This document shows positions 1 to 8,616 of a stretch of DNA of 64,000 bases, in pieces. The notes below the pieces were generated by a model. The model saw only the letters and a list, made by a program, of their open reading frames with translations, made no database searches and had not been told where the DNA came from. The position numbers and the translations under genes were made by a program. The DNA comes from a bacterium SCSIO 12827 (GTDB lineage Bacteria > Pseudomonadota > Alphaproteobacteria > Rhodospirillales > Casp-alpha2): contig CP073746.1 of the NCBI GenBank assembly GCA_024397995.1, forward strand, positions 2,477,501 to 2,541,500, written 5' to 3'. How positions within the stretch are numbered: the stretch's first letter is position 1; each line of letters opens with the position of its first letter.

Positions 1-1
1 A

Positions 2-553
2 TTCCCCGGCTCCATCGTTGATGCAGCCTCGGTCTGCGTCTATGTGCCCGCATCGGCATTCGGCCTGACCTGCGCCGAGTCGCCCATGGCCATCGACGAC
101 ATGAAAGAGGTCATGGCCGGCATGGAATACGTGCGGCGCGACGCTGCCGTGCGCGCCGGCCTGGCCGCAACGCCCGACGCCGCCGCCCAGGCCCCCCCCC
201 GGGTCGCCCTGATCGCCCCGCCGGTCGCCTACAAAACACTGGCCGGCACGGAAATCGCGGCCGAGGACTACAACATCGCCGTCCGCGTCGCCTCCATGGA
301 GAACATCCACCGGGCGGTCCAGGTCACGGGCGCCATGAGCATTTCCGCCGGTCTGGTCGTGGAGGGCACGCTGTTGAACGAAATGGCCGTCAATCTGGAC
401 ACCAAGGGTGACCTCAAGATCGGCAACCCGTCAGGGGTGCTGGCGACTCGCGCGGACGCCCGGAAGAACGCGGACGGATCGTGGAACCTGGTCTCGACCT
501 CGGCCTACCGCACCTTCCGGCGCATCATGGACGGATACGTCTATCATCCGTAA
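2..553 (+). CDS. PrpF-family isomerase, C-terminal part (5' end outside window)
   Basis: The frame is open from the left edge and gives 183 residues, about the C-terminal half of a family that usually has close to 390. PrpF proteins isomerise substituted aconitates or related tricarboxylates such as 2-methylaconitate or 4-oxalomesaconate. The family features I see are a late segment with IHRAVQVTGAMS followed by EGTLLNEMAV, and then the IGNPSGV motif near the end (genomic about 420-440), which resembles the GHPSG motif of this family. The substrate cannot be deduced without the N-terminal half or the upstream neighbours. The gene ends tail to tail with greB. Confidence 0.75.
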   Translation, partial: FPGSIVDAASVCVYVPASAFGLTCAESPMAIDDMKEVMAGMEYVRRDAAVRAGLAATPDAAAQAPPRVALIAPPVAYKTLAGTEIAAEDYNIAVRVASMENIHRAVQVTGAMSISAGLVVEGTLLNEMAVNLDTKGDLKIGNPSGVLATRADARKNADGSWNLVSTSAYRTFRRIMDGYVYHP

Positions 554-591
554 CGCAAATCCCGAGCGCGGTCGCGCGACGACGATTTGCG
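554..591. terminator. Inverted repeat between convergent genes, probable bidirectional terminator
   Basis: An 8-bp stem (CGCAAATC at 554-561, GATTTGCG at 584-591) encloses a second GC-rich palindrome, CGCG-gt-CGCG. It starts right after the stop codon of the PrpF-like gene and lies 30 bp from the greB stop. The following bases are AT-rich but do not form a clean U tract, so termination is inferred from position and symmetry. Confidence 0.4.
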
Positions 592-620
592 TAGATTAAT
601 AATTTGACCCCGGGCGGGCG

Positions 621-1184
621 TCAGGGCCCGTCGTAGGAGATGCGGACGACCTCGACCTCGTCGAGGCCCTGGGGCGTGCGCACGTTGACCACGTCGCCCT
701 CCTCCGCCTTCATGAGGGCGCGGGCCATGGGTGAGACCCAGCTGATTTCGCCCTCTTCAAGGCGCGCCTCGTCGACGCCGACGATGCGCACGGTCTTTTC
801 CTCACCCCGTGAATTCTCGAAGGTCACCCAAGCGCCGAAGAACACCTGATCGCGGTTGGTCTGTCGCGCCGGGTCCACGACCTCGGCGATGTCCAGGCGT
901 TTCATCAGATAGCGCTGGCGCCGGTCGATTTCGCGCAGCCGCTTCTTGCCGTAGATGTAGTCGCCGTTTTCCGAGCGATCGCCGTTGCTTGCCGCCCAGG
1001 ACACGATGTCGACGACCTTGGGCCGCTCAACATAGCGCAGATGCTTGAGCTCCGCCTGCAGGCGCGCATGGCCCTCGGGCGTCAACAGATTACGCGCCCC
1101 CGCCGGCAGCACGGGGCCGTCATCGATCTCGTCCTCAAGATCGACGTCCGCCGCCGCGTCCTCGTTCACGAATGCCTTGCTCAC
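621..1184 (-). CDS. greB: Transcription elongation factor GreB
   Basis: GreB binds the RNA polymerase secondary channel and stimulates cleavage of backtracked transcripts. The 187-residue product has the N-terminal coiled-coil hairpin with its acidic tip around residues 68-75 (NGDRSENGDY) and the GreB-type continuation YGKKRLREIDRR. A C-terminal FKBP-like domain follows, including the ISWVSPMARAL segment. It is about 30 residues longer than E. coli GreB because of an acidic N-terminal extension (residues 8-22). The start is a GTG, with GAGAGGA just upstream. No downstream partner is coupled to it. Confidence 0.9.
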   Translation of the reverse strand: MSKAFVNEDAAADVDLEDEIDDGPVLPAGARNLLTPEGHARLQAELKHLRYVERPKVVDIVSWAASNGDRSENGDYIYGKKRLREIDRRQRYLMKRLDIAEVVDPARQTNRDQVFFGAWVTFENSRGEEKTVRIVGVDEARLEEGEISWVSPMARALMKAEEGDVVNVRTPQGLDEVEVVRISYDGP

Positions 1185-1278
1185 CTTGGTCCTCTCCGCT
1201 GGCCCGGAATGGACCTATTCTAGCGCAGGCGCGCATACTACAAGCCTGGAATTCTTCAATCACGCGAACAGGCCCGCC

Positions 1279-2010
1279 ATGACCGACACCCCCGACAGAC
1301 CGCTCGGCCCCCCGCTTCCCCGGTGGACGCCCCGCCCTCGCCCCGGCCGCGACGCGCTGTCCGGCCCGCGCTGCCGGCTGGAGCCCCTGTCCGCTGACGC
1401 CCATGGCCAGGACCTCTGGCAGGCAAACGCCGCCGACACGGACGGGCGCATGTGGGATTACATGTCCTGCGGCCCCTTCGCCGATTTTACGGAATACCGC
1501 ACTTGGCTGGCCGGCGCGGCGGCGGGCGAAGATCCTTTGTTCTTCGCCATCGTTGATCAAGCATCGGGCAAGACGCTCGGCGTCGCCAGTTATCTGCGCA
1601 TTGATCCCGCCAACGGCGTGATCGAAGTCGGCAACATCGCCTACTCCCCGGCCCTGCAGGGCACGGTGCTGGCGACCGAGGCCATGCATCTGATGATGGC
1701 CCATGCCTTCGACGGGCTCGGCTATCGGCGATACGAGTGGAAGTGCAACGCGTTCAACGCGCCGTCACGCCGGGCGGCGCAACGCCTGGGCTTTTCCTAT
1801 GAAGGTCTGTTCCGCAATCACATGATCGTCAAGGGACGCAGCCGCGACACCGCCTGGTTCGCGATCACCGACGCCGATTGGCCGGCCATCAAGGCGGCCC
1901 ATGAAACCTGGCTGGCGGCGGGTAATTTCGACGCGGACGGCAAGCAACGCCGCGCGTTGTCGGCACTGACCAAGGCGCTCAGAAAGGATGACCCGGGAAC
2001 GGTGGTATAA
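1279..2010 (+). CDS. GNAT family N-acetyltransferase (RimJ/RimL-like)
   Basis: The product has 243 residues from the ATG at 1279. The open frame extends further upstream but there it overlaps the divergent greB gene and has no family similarity. The fold is recognisable from the order of motifs: LGVASYLRIDPANGVIEVGNI (strands β3-β4), the acetyl-CoA region TVLATEAMHLMMAHAF, and the C-terminal segment NAPSRRAAQRLGFSYEG that is typical of RimJ/RimL-type acetyltransferases. Its substrate is unknown; members modify ribosomal protein N-termini or small amines. The N-terminal 30 residues are proline-rich. It is convergent with the SPOR lipoprotein gene, 8 bp away. Confidence 0.8.
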   Translation: MTDTPDRPLGPPLPRWTPRPRPGRDALSGPRCRLEPLSADAHGQDLWQANAADTDGRMWDYMSCGPFADFTEYRTWLAGAAAGEDPLFFAIVDQASGKTLGVASYLRIDPANGVIEVGNIAYSPALQGTVLATEAMHLMMAHAFDGLGYRRYEWKCNAFNAPSRRAAQRLGFSYEGLFRNHMIVKGRSRDTAWFAITDADWPAIKAAHETWLAAGNFDADGKQRRALSALTKALRKDDPGTVV

Positions 2011-2018
2011 CGCGGCGG

Positions 2019-3413
2019 TCAGCCGCCGACGGTTGTCGGCTCGCAGAACTGACGGCGCTTCTTCAGGTCGGCGCAGATTCCCTTGGCTTCGCCCGCCGAT
2101 TTCAGCGGCCCGGCCTTGAGGCGGTAATAGACGCCCTTCTTGCCAAGATCGATCTTGGCGACCTCATGCTCCATGTCCTTGAGCACGGTGCGGTGGCGGC
2201 GCTGAATCAGTTTCCAGCCGTCCTCGGCCTGCTTTTCCGAACGATAAGACGCGAGGTGCACGCCCGGCTGCGGGCCCTTCGGCTTTTCCATCTTCTCGGC
2301 CTTGTCCGTGCCGACAAGGCTGGTGGGGGCGGCTTGGGCCGACACCATCTTGGGTGCTTCCGGCTGCATCGCCTTTTCAATGGCCGCGCGTTCGCGGGTG
2401 TATTCGTCTGACGAGATATAACCACCATCGCGCAACTGCTCGAGGCGGCGCACCATGTCGGCAGCTTCCATCAGGCCCTGGGGCGGCGGTGCCGGATTGA
2501 CCAGACGCACGGGCGCGGCCGGCATCAAGGCATCAAGGATCATGTTGCGTTCCGCCGCATGCTGCGAAACGGAAATGGCGCGCAGTTCAAGGGCGCGGCC
2601 AATGGCGCGCAGGCGCCCGGAAATCTGTTCCGTGGTCGGCACCGGCCGGTCCAGCCCTGCCGACGACGGCGGCGAGGTCAGCGGCAACAAGGCGCCGACA
2701 TTGGCCTGACGCCGGGTCGCATATTCCTGCGGCGTGACGAGGCCCTGGTCCTTCAGAGCGCGCATGGTCGAAAACCGTGAAATCACGTTCTGGTCGCCGC
2801 CAGAGAAAGAATCCATGGTGGTTACCGGCATGCCGGGGGTGGCCATGGCCTGCTGCGGCTGGGCCGATGCCATGGGCGGGGGTGCTCCGAACGAGGTCGC
2901 CGGAGCATGACCCGTGGGTGATGCAGAAACCGTGGCGGGCGCACCCGGGAACCCGGCGGGGGCCTGCCCCAAACGCACGGCACTGGGCACTTCGCCGGAA
3001 TCGAGCAACGACAGATTGACGCTGGCGATCTGCGAGGCAGGCCGCGTCGCCAGGTTGTTCCACACCACGAATTGCTGTGATTCTTCCGGACGTAGGGCCA
3101 ACACGGCCTCGTACATCTGGCGCGACTTCGTGATCTGGCCCGTATTCTGATAGAGGATGCCCGCACCAAGCAGGGCGTCGACATCCTTCGGGTTGGCCTG
3201 CAAGGCCCTCTGGAAATGGCTTTCGGCCGTGACGAAGTTGCCCTTGGCCAGTTCAGCGATGCCCAATTCGGCCTCGTCGTTCTTCTTCAAGGGGCTTCCC
3301 GCCCAGAAGGTATCCGTGAAGATCTGCGATTCCTGCAAGGCGCCACAGGCACCAATGCCCATGCTCGCCACCGCAACAAACGCAAACCGCGCCATAAGAC
3401 GTCGACCGGTCAT
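2019..3413 (-). CDS. Predicted lipoprotein with TPR, two SHOCT-like motifs and a C-terminal SPOR domain
   Basis: The 464-residue product begins with a lipoprotein signal (lipobox IGAC, Cys23; Cys17 if the second Met is used). Residues about 50-115 form two TPR-like repeats. A Pro/Ala/Met-rich linker follows, with two short motifs of the SHOCT type: around residue 215 (RALKDQGLVTPQEYATRR) and 320-349 (LRDGGYISSDEYTRE). The last 82 residues are a SPOR domain, a fold known to bind glycan strands lacking stem peptides at division septa. I infer an outer-membrane lipoprotein recruited to septal peptidoglycan. A GGGAGAGG ribosome site lies just upstream. It is not part of an obvious operon. Confidence 0.75.
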   Translation of the reverse strand: MTGRRLMARFAFVAVASMGIGACGALQESQIFTDTFWAGSPLKKNDEAELGIAELAKGNFVTAESHFQRALQANPKDVDALLGAGILYQNTGQITKSRQMYEAVLALRPEESQQFVVWNNLATRPASQIASVNLSLLDSGEVPSAVRLGQAPAGFPGAPATVSASPTGHAPATSFGAPPPMASAQPQQAMATPGMPVTTMDSFSGGDQNVISRFSTMRALKDQGLVTPQEYATRRQANVGALLPLTSPPSSAGLDRPVPTTEQISGRLRAIGRALELRAISVSQHAAERNMILDALMPAAPVRLVNPAPPPQGLMEAADMVRRLEQLRDGGYISSDEYTRERAAIEKAMQPEAPKMVSAQAAPTSLVGTDKAEKMEKPKGPQPGVHLASYRSEKQAEDGWKLIQRRHRTVLKDMEHEVAKIDLGKKGVYYRLKAGPLKSAGEAKGICADLKKRRQFCEPTTVGG

Positions 3414-3619
3414 GATCCTCTCCCGCAGCTAAGACAGCGCGCCGCTCCGGCGTTCACTCCCAAGAAAACGCCGGAAATTACCCAGGATGGCGGCGCCACG
3501 TCTGGATCAACTCAAGGATAGTGAAAACCATTGGGGTAAACAATTGGTAAAAAAGGAGGAATCATTCGCCCACCTCAGAACGGACCAAGGTTTTCCGGGG
3601 GCTTTCCCCGGTAGTGGAC

Positions 3620-4090
3620 CTAAAGGACCCGTTCCATGAACCGCATGCCGGGGGCCGTGTCGTCGTGATAGGCCGGGATGTCGACGAACCCCATAGCGCG
3701 GTAGAGGGCCTGTGCGCCCTGCATGTGATCGAGAGTATCCAGGCGAAGAGAGTGAAACCCGGCGGCCCGGGCGTGTCCCACAGCGGCTTCCGCCAGCGTG
3801 CGGCCGAAACCCTGGCCCTGCCAGGCTGGCCGCACATAAAGACGTTTGATTTCCGCACAGTCTTCGGAAAGGGCACGTACGCCGACCACGCCGGCGGCGG
3901 TGCCATCCGCGCGTAGTAGCAACAAAGTCCCCCGTGGAGGACCATAGGCTCCAGGCAGCCCAGCCAGTTCGGCATCGAAACCGTTCAGGCAATAGGCGCG
4001 GGAAACGTCAGCCCCATATTCGGCAAACATCTCCCGCACCGTATCGAGGTCCGGGCCGCCGGTGACCGTCGAAATGACCGCGTCCGGCAT
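3620..4090 (-). CDS. GNAT family N-acetyltransferase
   Basis: The 156-residue product starts at the ATG at 4090. The frame is open further upstream, but those residues run into the dehydrogenase gene and have no domain. Motif A of the GNAT fold is clear: CAEIKRLYVRPAWQGQGFGR (acetyl-CoA pyrophosphate loop QGQGFGR). The C-terminal LYRAMGF motif follows. It lies 13 bp downstream of the tartrate-dehydrogenase-like gene on the same strand, so it may be the last gene of that transcript. The substrate is unknown. Confidence 0.8.
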   Translation of the reverse strand: MPDAVISTVTGGPDLDTVREMFAEYGADVSRAYCLNGFDAELAGLPGAYGPPRGTLLLLRADGTAAGVVGVRALSEDCAEIKRLYVRPAWQGQGFGRTLAEAAVGHARAAGFHSLRLDTLDHMQGAQALYRAMGFVDIPAYHDDTAPGMRFMERVL

Positions 4091-4103
4091 CCCCGTATTT
4101 CCC

Positions 4104-5174
4104 TTAAGAGGACAGCGCCTCGGCGATGGCCGCACCCAGTTCCTGGGTCGAGGCCGTGCCGCCCATGTCGCGGGTCTTCGGTCCGTCGCCGGCGACCACC
4201 TGTTCGATGACGCGCACGATCTCGTCGGCGGCATCCTTCTGGCCCAGGTGTTCCAGCATCATCGCCGCCGACCAGATCTGGCCGATGGGGTTGGCGATGT
4301 TCTGCCCCGCGATATCGGGGGCGGAACCGTGGACCGGTTCGAACATCGACGGATAATCCCGCTCCGGATTGATGTTTGCCGAGGGTGCGATGCCGATGGT
4401 CCCGGTGCAGGCCGGGCCCAGATCCGACAGGATGTCACCGAACAGGTTGGAGCCGACGACCACGTCGAACCAATCGGGGTTGCGCACGAAATGGGCGGTC
4501 AGGATGTCGATGTGGAACTGGTCGGTCTCGACGTCCGGGTATTCCTTGGAAATGGCTTCGAAGCGTTCGTCCCAATAGGGCATGGAGATGCTGATACCGT
4601 TGGACTTGGTGGCAGAGGTCACCTTCTTGCGCTTGCGCGTGCGGGCCAACTCGAAAGCCACGCGGATGATGCGGTCGCACCCCTTCTTGGTGAACACGGA
4701 AAGCTGCGTCGCGAATTCTTCCGGCGTACCGACATTGCCGCGCCCGCCGATATCGGAATATTCACCTTCGTTGTTTTCACGCACGACCAGAAAATCGATG
4801 TCGCCCGGTTTGCGGTTCGCCAACGGACAGGGCATGCCTTCCATGAGCTTCACCGGGCGCAGCGACAGATACTGCTGGAACTGGCGGCGGATCGGGATCA
4901 ACAGACCCCAGAGCGAGACATGGTCCTTCACGCCCGGGAAGCCGACGGCACCCAGCAGGATCGAGTCGTGACCCTTGATGGTGTCCAGCCCGTCTTCGGG
5001 CATCATGGCGCCTTCCTTGGCGAAGCGCTCGCAGCTCCAATCGAATTCATCGAACTTGAACGACAGGTCGTGCTTGCGACCGATCACCTCGAGCACGCGG
5101 AGCGCTTCGGGCATGACTTCGTTGCCGATGCCGTCCCCGGGAATGACGGCGATGCGATAGGCGTTGGTGGACAT
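4104..5174 (-). CDS. Tartrate / D-malate dehydrogenase-like decarboxylating oxidoreductase
   Basis: This 356-residue protein belongs to the isocitrate/isopropylmalate dehydrogenase family. It starts with IAVIPGDGIG and carries the metal-binding region SNLFGDILSDLGPACTGT and the NAD-binding segment EPVHGSAPDIAG. WGLLIPIRRQFQQYLSLRP matches the tartrate dehydrogenase / D-malate dehydrogenase (TtuC/DmlA) subgroup rather than LeuB. These enzymes oxidise D-malate or tartrate with NAD+ and Mn2+. The dehydratase-like gene upstream on the same strand and the MocR regulator beyond it suggest a hydroxy-acid or amino-acid catabolic set. GGGAG precedes the ATG. Confidence 0.85.
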   Translation of the reverse strand: MSTNAYRIAVIPGDGIGNEVMPEALRVLEVIGRKHDLSFKFDEFDWSCERFAKEGAMMPEDGLDTIKGHDSILLGAVGFPGVKDHVSLWGLLIPIRRQFQQYLSLRPVKLMEGMPCPLANRKPGDIDFLVVRENNEGEYSDIGGRGNVGTPEEFATQLSVFTKKGCDRIIRVAFELARTRKRKKVTSATKSNGISISMPYWDERFEAISKEYPDVETDQFHIDILTAHFVRNPDWFDVVVGSNLFGDILSDLGPACTGTIGIAPSANINPERDYPSMFEPVHGSAPDIAGQNIANPIGQIWSAAMMLEHLGQKDAADEIVRVIEQVVAGDGPKTRDMGGTASTQELGAAIAEALSS

Positions 5175-5227
5175 GGATGGCTCCCTTATTGGTTCTTTAC
5201 TGCCGCGGATCGGGCGGGAGAACGGTT

Positions 5228-6202
5228 TTAGCCCCCTGCCCCTTTCCCGGCAAGCACGCGGACCAGCAAATCCTTGTCCACGTTGCCGCCGGACAGCACC
5301 ACGCCGGTCTTCTTACCAGCCATGACGTCGCGTTCCTGAAGGCGGGCCGCCAGGGTCGCGGCCCCCGCCCCTTCCGCCAAGTTGTGGGTGTCCGTGAAAT
5401 AGGCCGCCATGGCGGCGGAAATTTCATCATCGGAAACCGTGACGATCCGCACGGCACCCTTGTGGATGATTTCAAGTGCCAGGGCGTCCGGCTGACGAAC
5501 CGCAAGCCCCTCGGCAATGGTCGCAACGCCGTTGGTCGCGACAACCCGGCCAGCCTTATAGGACAGCGCGTAACAGGGTGCTCCTTCGGCGACGACACCG
5601 ACGACCTCCGTCTTCATGCCAAGCGCGTCGCGCGCGGCAATGACGCCGCAGATGCCGGACCCCAGGCCGATCGGCACATAAACAGTGTCCAGATCCGGCT
5701 GTGCCTCAAACAATTCCAATCCATAAGACGCAACCCCCTGAACCAGCCAGGGATGGAACGACGGCACCATATGCAGGCAGCGCTCCGCCGCAAGCCGCTC
5801 GGCGAATTCCTTCGCCGACTGGAAATCGTCACCTTGCTCGATCAGGTCGACGCCCTGCGCCGCCATGGCGGCACTCTTGCCCGGATTGTTCCCCTTTGGC
5901 ACGACGATGGTTGCCGACAGGCCGACCATGCGGGCAGCGCGGCCGACGCTTTGTCCATGATTGCCGGTGGTCGCCGTGATAACCCCCGCAAGATCCGGAT
6001 ATTCGGCCTTCAGACGCGTGAGGTAGACAAGACCACCCCTGACCTTGAAGGCGCCGACGGGGGTGTGGTTCTCATGCTTGACCCAAACCTCGCCGCCGGC
6101 GCGCTGGTCAAGCAGCGGCCAGTTGTGGGTCGGTGTCGGCATTATATGGCGGGCGACGATGTCCCGCGCGGCCTCTAGTTCCGCCCTTATCAGCCAATCC
6201 AT
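5228..6202 (-). CDS. Threonine dehydratase-like PLP enzyme (fold type II)
   Basis: The 324-residue protein has the PLP lysine motif HTPVGAFKVRGG near residue 50, the TTGNHGQS substrate loop near 90, a phosphate-binding GLGSG loop near 180, and the C-terminal VVLSGGN. It lacks the regulatory ACT domain of biosynthetic IlvA, so it is of the short catabolic type (threonine/serine, hydroxyaspartate or EutB-like dehydratases). It is divergent from a MocR-type regulator across a 119-bp spacer, a common arrangement for a regulator and its PLP-enzyme target. The substrate cannot be fixed from sequence; EutB is possible, but no other ectoine genes are present. Confidence 0.8.
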   Translation of the reverse strand: MDWLIRAELEAARDIVARHIMPTPTHNWPLLDQRAGGEVWVKHENHTPVGAFKVRGGLVYLTRLKAEYPDLAGVITATTGNHGQSVGRAARMVGLSATIVVPKGNNPGKSAAMAAQGVDLIEQGDDFQSAKEFAERLAAERCLHMVPSFHPWLVQGVASYGLELFEAQPDLDTVYVPIGLGSGICGVIAARDALGMKTEVVGVVAEGAPCYALSYKAGRVVATNGVATIAEGLAVRQPDALALEIIHKGAVRIVTVSDDEISAAMAAYFTDTHNLAEGAGAATLAARLQERDVMAGKKTGVVLSGGNVDKDLLVRVLAGKGAGG

Positions 6203-6267
6203 GAAGCGTCTCCCGACATTGTCCGCCTATTGTTCCCCATCAATGTCATATTGACCCCGAACATTTA

Positions 6268-6321
6268 GACAATAACTCAATACAATTGACATACAATCGG
6301 TACAATCCTTAAAATCGCATC
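6268..6321. promoter_or_regulatory. Divergent promoter/operator region with three TACAAT direct repeats
   Basis: The 119-bp spacer between the dehydratase-like gene and the MocR gene is much more AT-rich than its surroundings. TACAAT occurs three times on the plus strand, at 6281-6286, 6292-6297 and 6301-6306. A TTGACA hexamer at 6286-6291 overlaps the repeats and could be a -35 element of the MocR gene. MocR proteins often bind direct repeats that overlap the divergent promoter, so autoregulation is inferred. Confidence 0.45.
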
Positions 6322-7788
6322 ATGACAATCTGGATGCCTGAGCTGCGCGGCCGTGCCGGCCCCAAGTACCAAGCGATCGTCGACGCCATCGTCGACGCCT
6401 TGGAAACAGGTGACCTGACACCGGGCACCAAGCTGCCGCCGCAACGCAACCTGGCCTATGACCTGGGCGTTACGCTCGGCACCGTGACCCGCGCCTACCA
6501 GGAATTGGAACGCAGTGGTCTGGCCCGTGGCGAGGTCGGGCGCGGCACCTTCATCACCGCCCCCGCCGACCGCATCCCGGCGCCGTCCCTGAACGATAAC
6601 ATCGACGCGTTGCGCAACAGTGTCGATTTGGTCGCCTCCCCGTACAACGCCATGTACGGCACGGACTTCATGGGTTCGGAAGGGCTTGAACTTGCCTCCA
6701 ACTACCCCGTGACCGTGGGTGTCGGCGCCCTGACCCAACGCGCCATCGCCCGCGTTAATCACGAAGCGGTGTGGGAAGCGGTTTCCCGCTATCAGGCGCA
6801 CAACGGCCTGCGCCCGCATCTTGAAGCAAGTGCGGAATGGTTGACCGACCTGGGGGTGAATGCCCGCGCCGAAGATATCCTGATTGCGCCGGGAGCGCAG
6901 GCCGCGACCCAGACGGCGCTGATGGCCTTAGCCAAACCGGGCGACCTGATCGTCGCCGAAGCATTGAGCTGGCCCGGTGTCAAGGTGACGGCCGCGCCGC
7001 TCGGCCTGCGGGTCGAGGGCTTGGCGATGGATGAGCACGGCCTGATTCCGGACGCTTTCGAGAAGGCCTGCCGCGAGCGGGCACCCCGGCTGCTCTATCT
7101 GCTGCCGACGTTGCAGAACCCGACGGCAAGCGTCATGCCGGAAGACCGTCGCCGCCAGATCGCCGAGATCGCCCGCAAGCACGGCGTGTTCGTGATCGAG
7201 GACGACGTCTACGGCTTTCTTGTCGACGACGCCCCACCCCGCGTCCACAGCATCGCACCGGACGTCACCGTCTATGTGACCAGCCTGTCCAAGGCCGTGT
7301 CACCGGGCCTGCGCGTCGGCTATGTCCTGGTCCCTCAGGGTCTCATGGCGTCGTTCGTGAACGCCTTGCGCTCTTCGACCCTGATGGCCTCGCCGCTGGC
7401 CGTCGAGATCGCCAGCGAGATGATTCGCGGCGGCGAAGCCGACGAGATGATGGCTCAGCAGCGCCGCGAAGTCGAAAGCCGCCAGAAGGAACTGGTCCGT
7501 CGCCTGGGCCACCTTGACCTGCGCACCCATCCGCGCTCACTGCATGCCTGGCTGCCGGTGCCCCAGGGGTTCACCGGACCCGAATTCCGCACCCGGCTGC
7601 TGGAACGCGGCGTGTCCGTGACCCCCGGCAACGCCTTTGTCATGGACGAACGCCATCGCCCCGACCGACCGCATGTGCGCATCTGTCTTGGCGCCGAGCA
7701 GGACCGCCAGCGCCTGGAACGGGCACTTGGCATCATAGCCGAGGTGGCGGGCGCAACCAGCCACACGGCCGAACCGACCTACGTCTAA
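6322..7788 (+). CDS. MocR-type regulator (GntR winged helix fused to class I aminotransferase domain)
   Basis: The 488-residue protein has an N-terminal GntR HTH (residues about 10-75: TPGTKLPPQRNLAYDLGVTLGTVTRAYQELERSGL) joined by a linker to a fold-type I aminotransferase domain. The PLP lysine lies in TSLSKAVSPGLRVGY (about residue 330). Such proteins sense PLP or an amino-compound aldimine and control adjacent metabolic genes. The divergent threonine-dehydratase-like gene is the obvious target. Related regulators include PdxR, GabR, TauR and EnuR; nothing here decides among them. Confidence 0.88.
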   Translation: MTIWMPELRGRAGPKYQAIVDAIVDALETGDLTPGTKLPPQRNLAYDLGVTLGTVTRAYQELERSGLARGEVGRGTFITAPADRIPAPSLNDNIDALRNSVDLVASPYNAMYGTDFMGSEGLELASNYPVTVGVGALTQRAIARVNHEAVWEAVSRYQAHNGLRPHLEASAEWLTDLGVNARAEDILIAPGAQAATQTALMALAKPGDLIVAEALSWPGVKVTAAPLGLRVEGLAMDEHGLIPDAFEKACRERAPRLLYLLPTLQNPTASVMPEDRRRQIAEIARKHGVFVIEDDVYGFLVDDAPPRVHSIAPDVTVYVTSLSKAVSPGLRVGYVLVPQGLMASFVNALRSSTLMASPLAVEIASEMIRGGEADEMMAQQRREVESRQKELVRRLGHLDLRTHPRSLHAWLPVPQGFTGPEFRTRLLERGVSVTPGNAFVMDERHRPDRPHVRICLGAEQDRQRLERALGIIAEVAGATSHTAEPTYV

Positions 7789-7796
7789 GCAATCAG

Positions 7797-8612
7797 CTAG
7801 TTTTTCGGATCAAAAGGCATGACCGTGAACCCGTGGTTCAAGGGTCCATGCCCCTGGCCCAGGCCGGGCGCGGTGCGGATCGCCTCCGCTACATAGGCAT
7901 GGGCACGGGCGACGGCGTCGATCAGGCCCAACCCCTGGGCGATCCCGGTCGCACAGGCGCTTGCCAGCGTACAGCCCGTGCCGTGGGTATGGGGCGTGTC
8001 GATGCGAGGATGCTCCCAGCCCACGCAATCTTCGTCCGTGACCAGAAGGTCCGTCACCCGGTCCCCTTCCAGATGCCCGCCCTTCATCAGCGCCGCCTTG
8101 GCGCCCAATGCCAGAATGTCCTCACCCGCGTCCATCATGTCCTCGACCGTGCGCACGGGCAGACCCGTGAGCGCCTCGGCCTCGGGCAGGTTGGGCGTGA
8201 CCAGGGCCGCCCCCGGCAGCAGACGGGTCTTAAGTGCATCGACGGCATCATCGTCCAATAGCGCATGCCCACCCTTGGCGATCATCACCGTATCCAGCAC
8301 GACCGGGATACCCGCCGCCGTTTCGGCCAGGGCATCGGCGACAGCCAGAACCACCTCGGCCCGATGCAACATGCCGATCTTGATGCAGTCGGCGCCAAGG
8401 TCTTCCATCACCGTGCGGATCTGCTGGGCAACGAAATCGGCCGGCACGGCCTGAATGCCCGTGACGCCCAGGGTGTTCTGGGCGGTCAGCGCGGTGATCG
8501 CGGTCATGGCGTAGCCGCCCAGCGCCGACACGGTCTTGATGTCGGCCTGAATTCCCGCACCCCCGCCGGAATCCGAACCGGCAATAATCAGGACACGGCC
8601 CTTGGCTTGCAT
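7797..8612 (-). CDS. thiD: Hydroxymethylpyrimidine/phosphomethylpyrimidine kinase
   Basis: ThiD phosphorylates HMP and HMP-P in thiamine synthesis. The 271-residue product has the ribokinase-family start IAGSDSGGGAGIQADIKT, the conserved GGYAMTAITALTAQNT, and the C-terminal anion-hole motif THGTGCTLASA with its catalytic Asp position occupied by Cys or Gly neighbours as in ThiD proteins. It lies 4 bp downstream of glmM at the end of the long minus-strand run. The other thiamine gene in the window, thiE, is 20 kb away. Confidence 0.93.
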   Translation of the reverse strand: MQAKGRVLIIAGSDSGGGAGIQADIKTVSALGGYAMTAITALTAQNTLGVTGIQAVPADFVAQQIRTVMEDLGADCIKIGMLHRAEVVLAVADALAETAAGIPVVLDTVMIAKGGHALLDDDAVDALKTRLLPGAALVTPNLPEAEALTGLPVRTVEDMMDAGEDILALGAKAALMKGGHLEGDRVTDLLVTDEDCVGWEHPRIDTPHTHGTGCTLASACATGIAQGLGLIDAVARAHAYVAEAIRTAPGLGQGHGPLNHGFTVMPFDPKN

Positions 8613-8616
8613 GGAA

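Noticed and set aside
4062-5231. A 389-codon open frame opposite the tartrate-dehydrogenase-like gene
   Set aside because: Composition artefact; His/Asp/Gly-rich residues with no fold.
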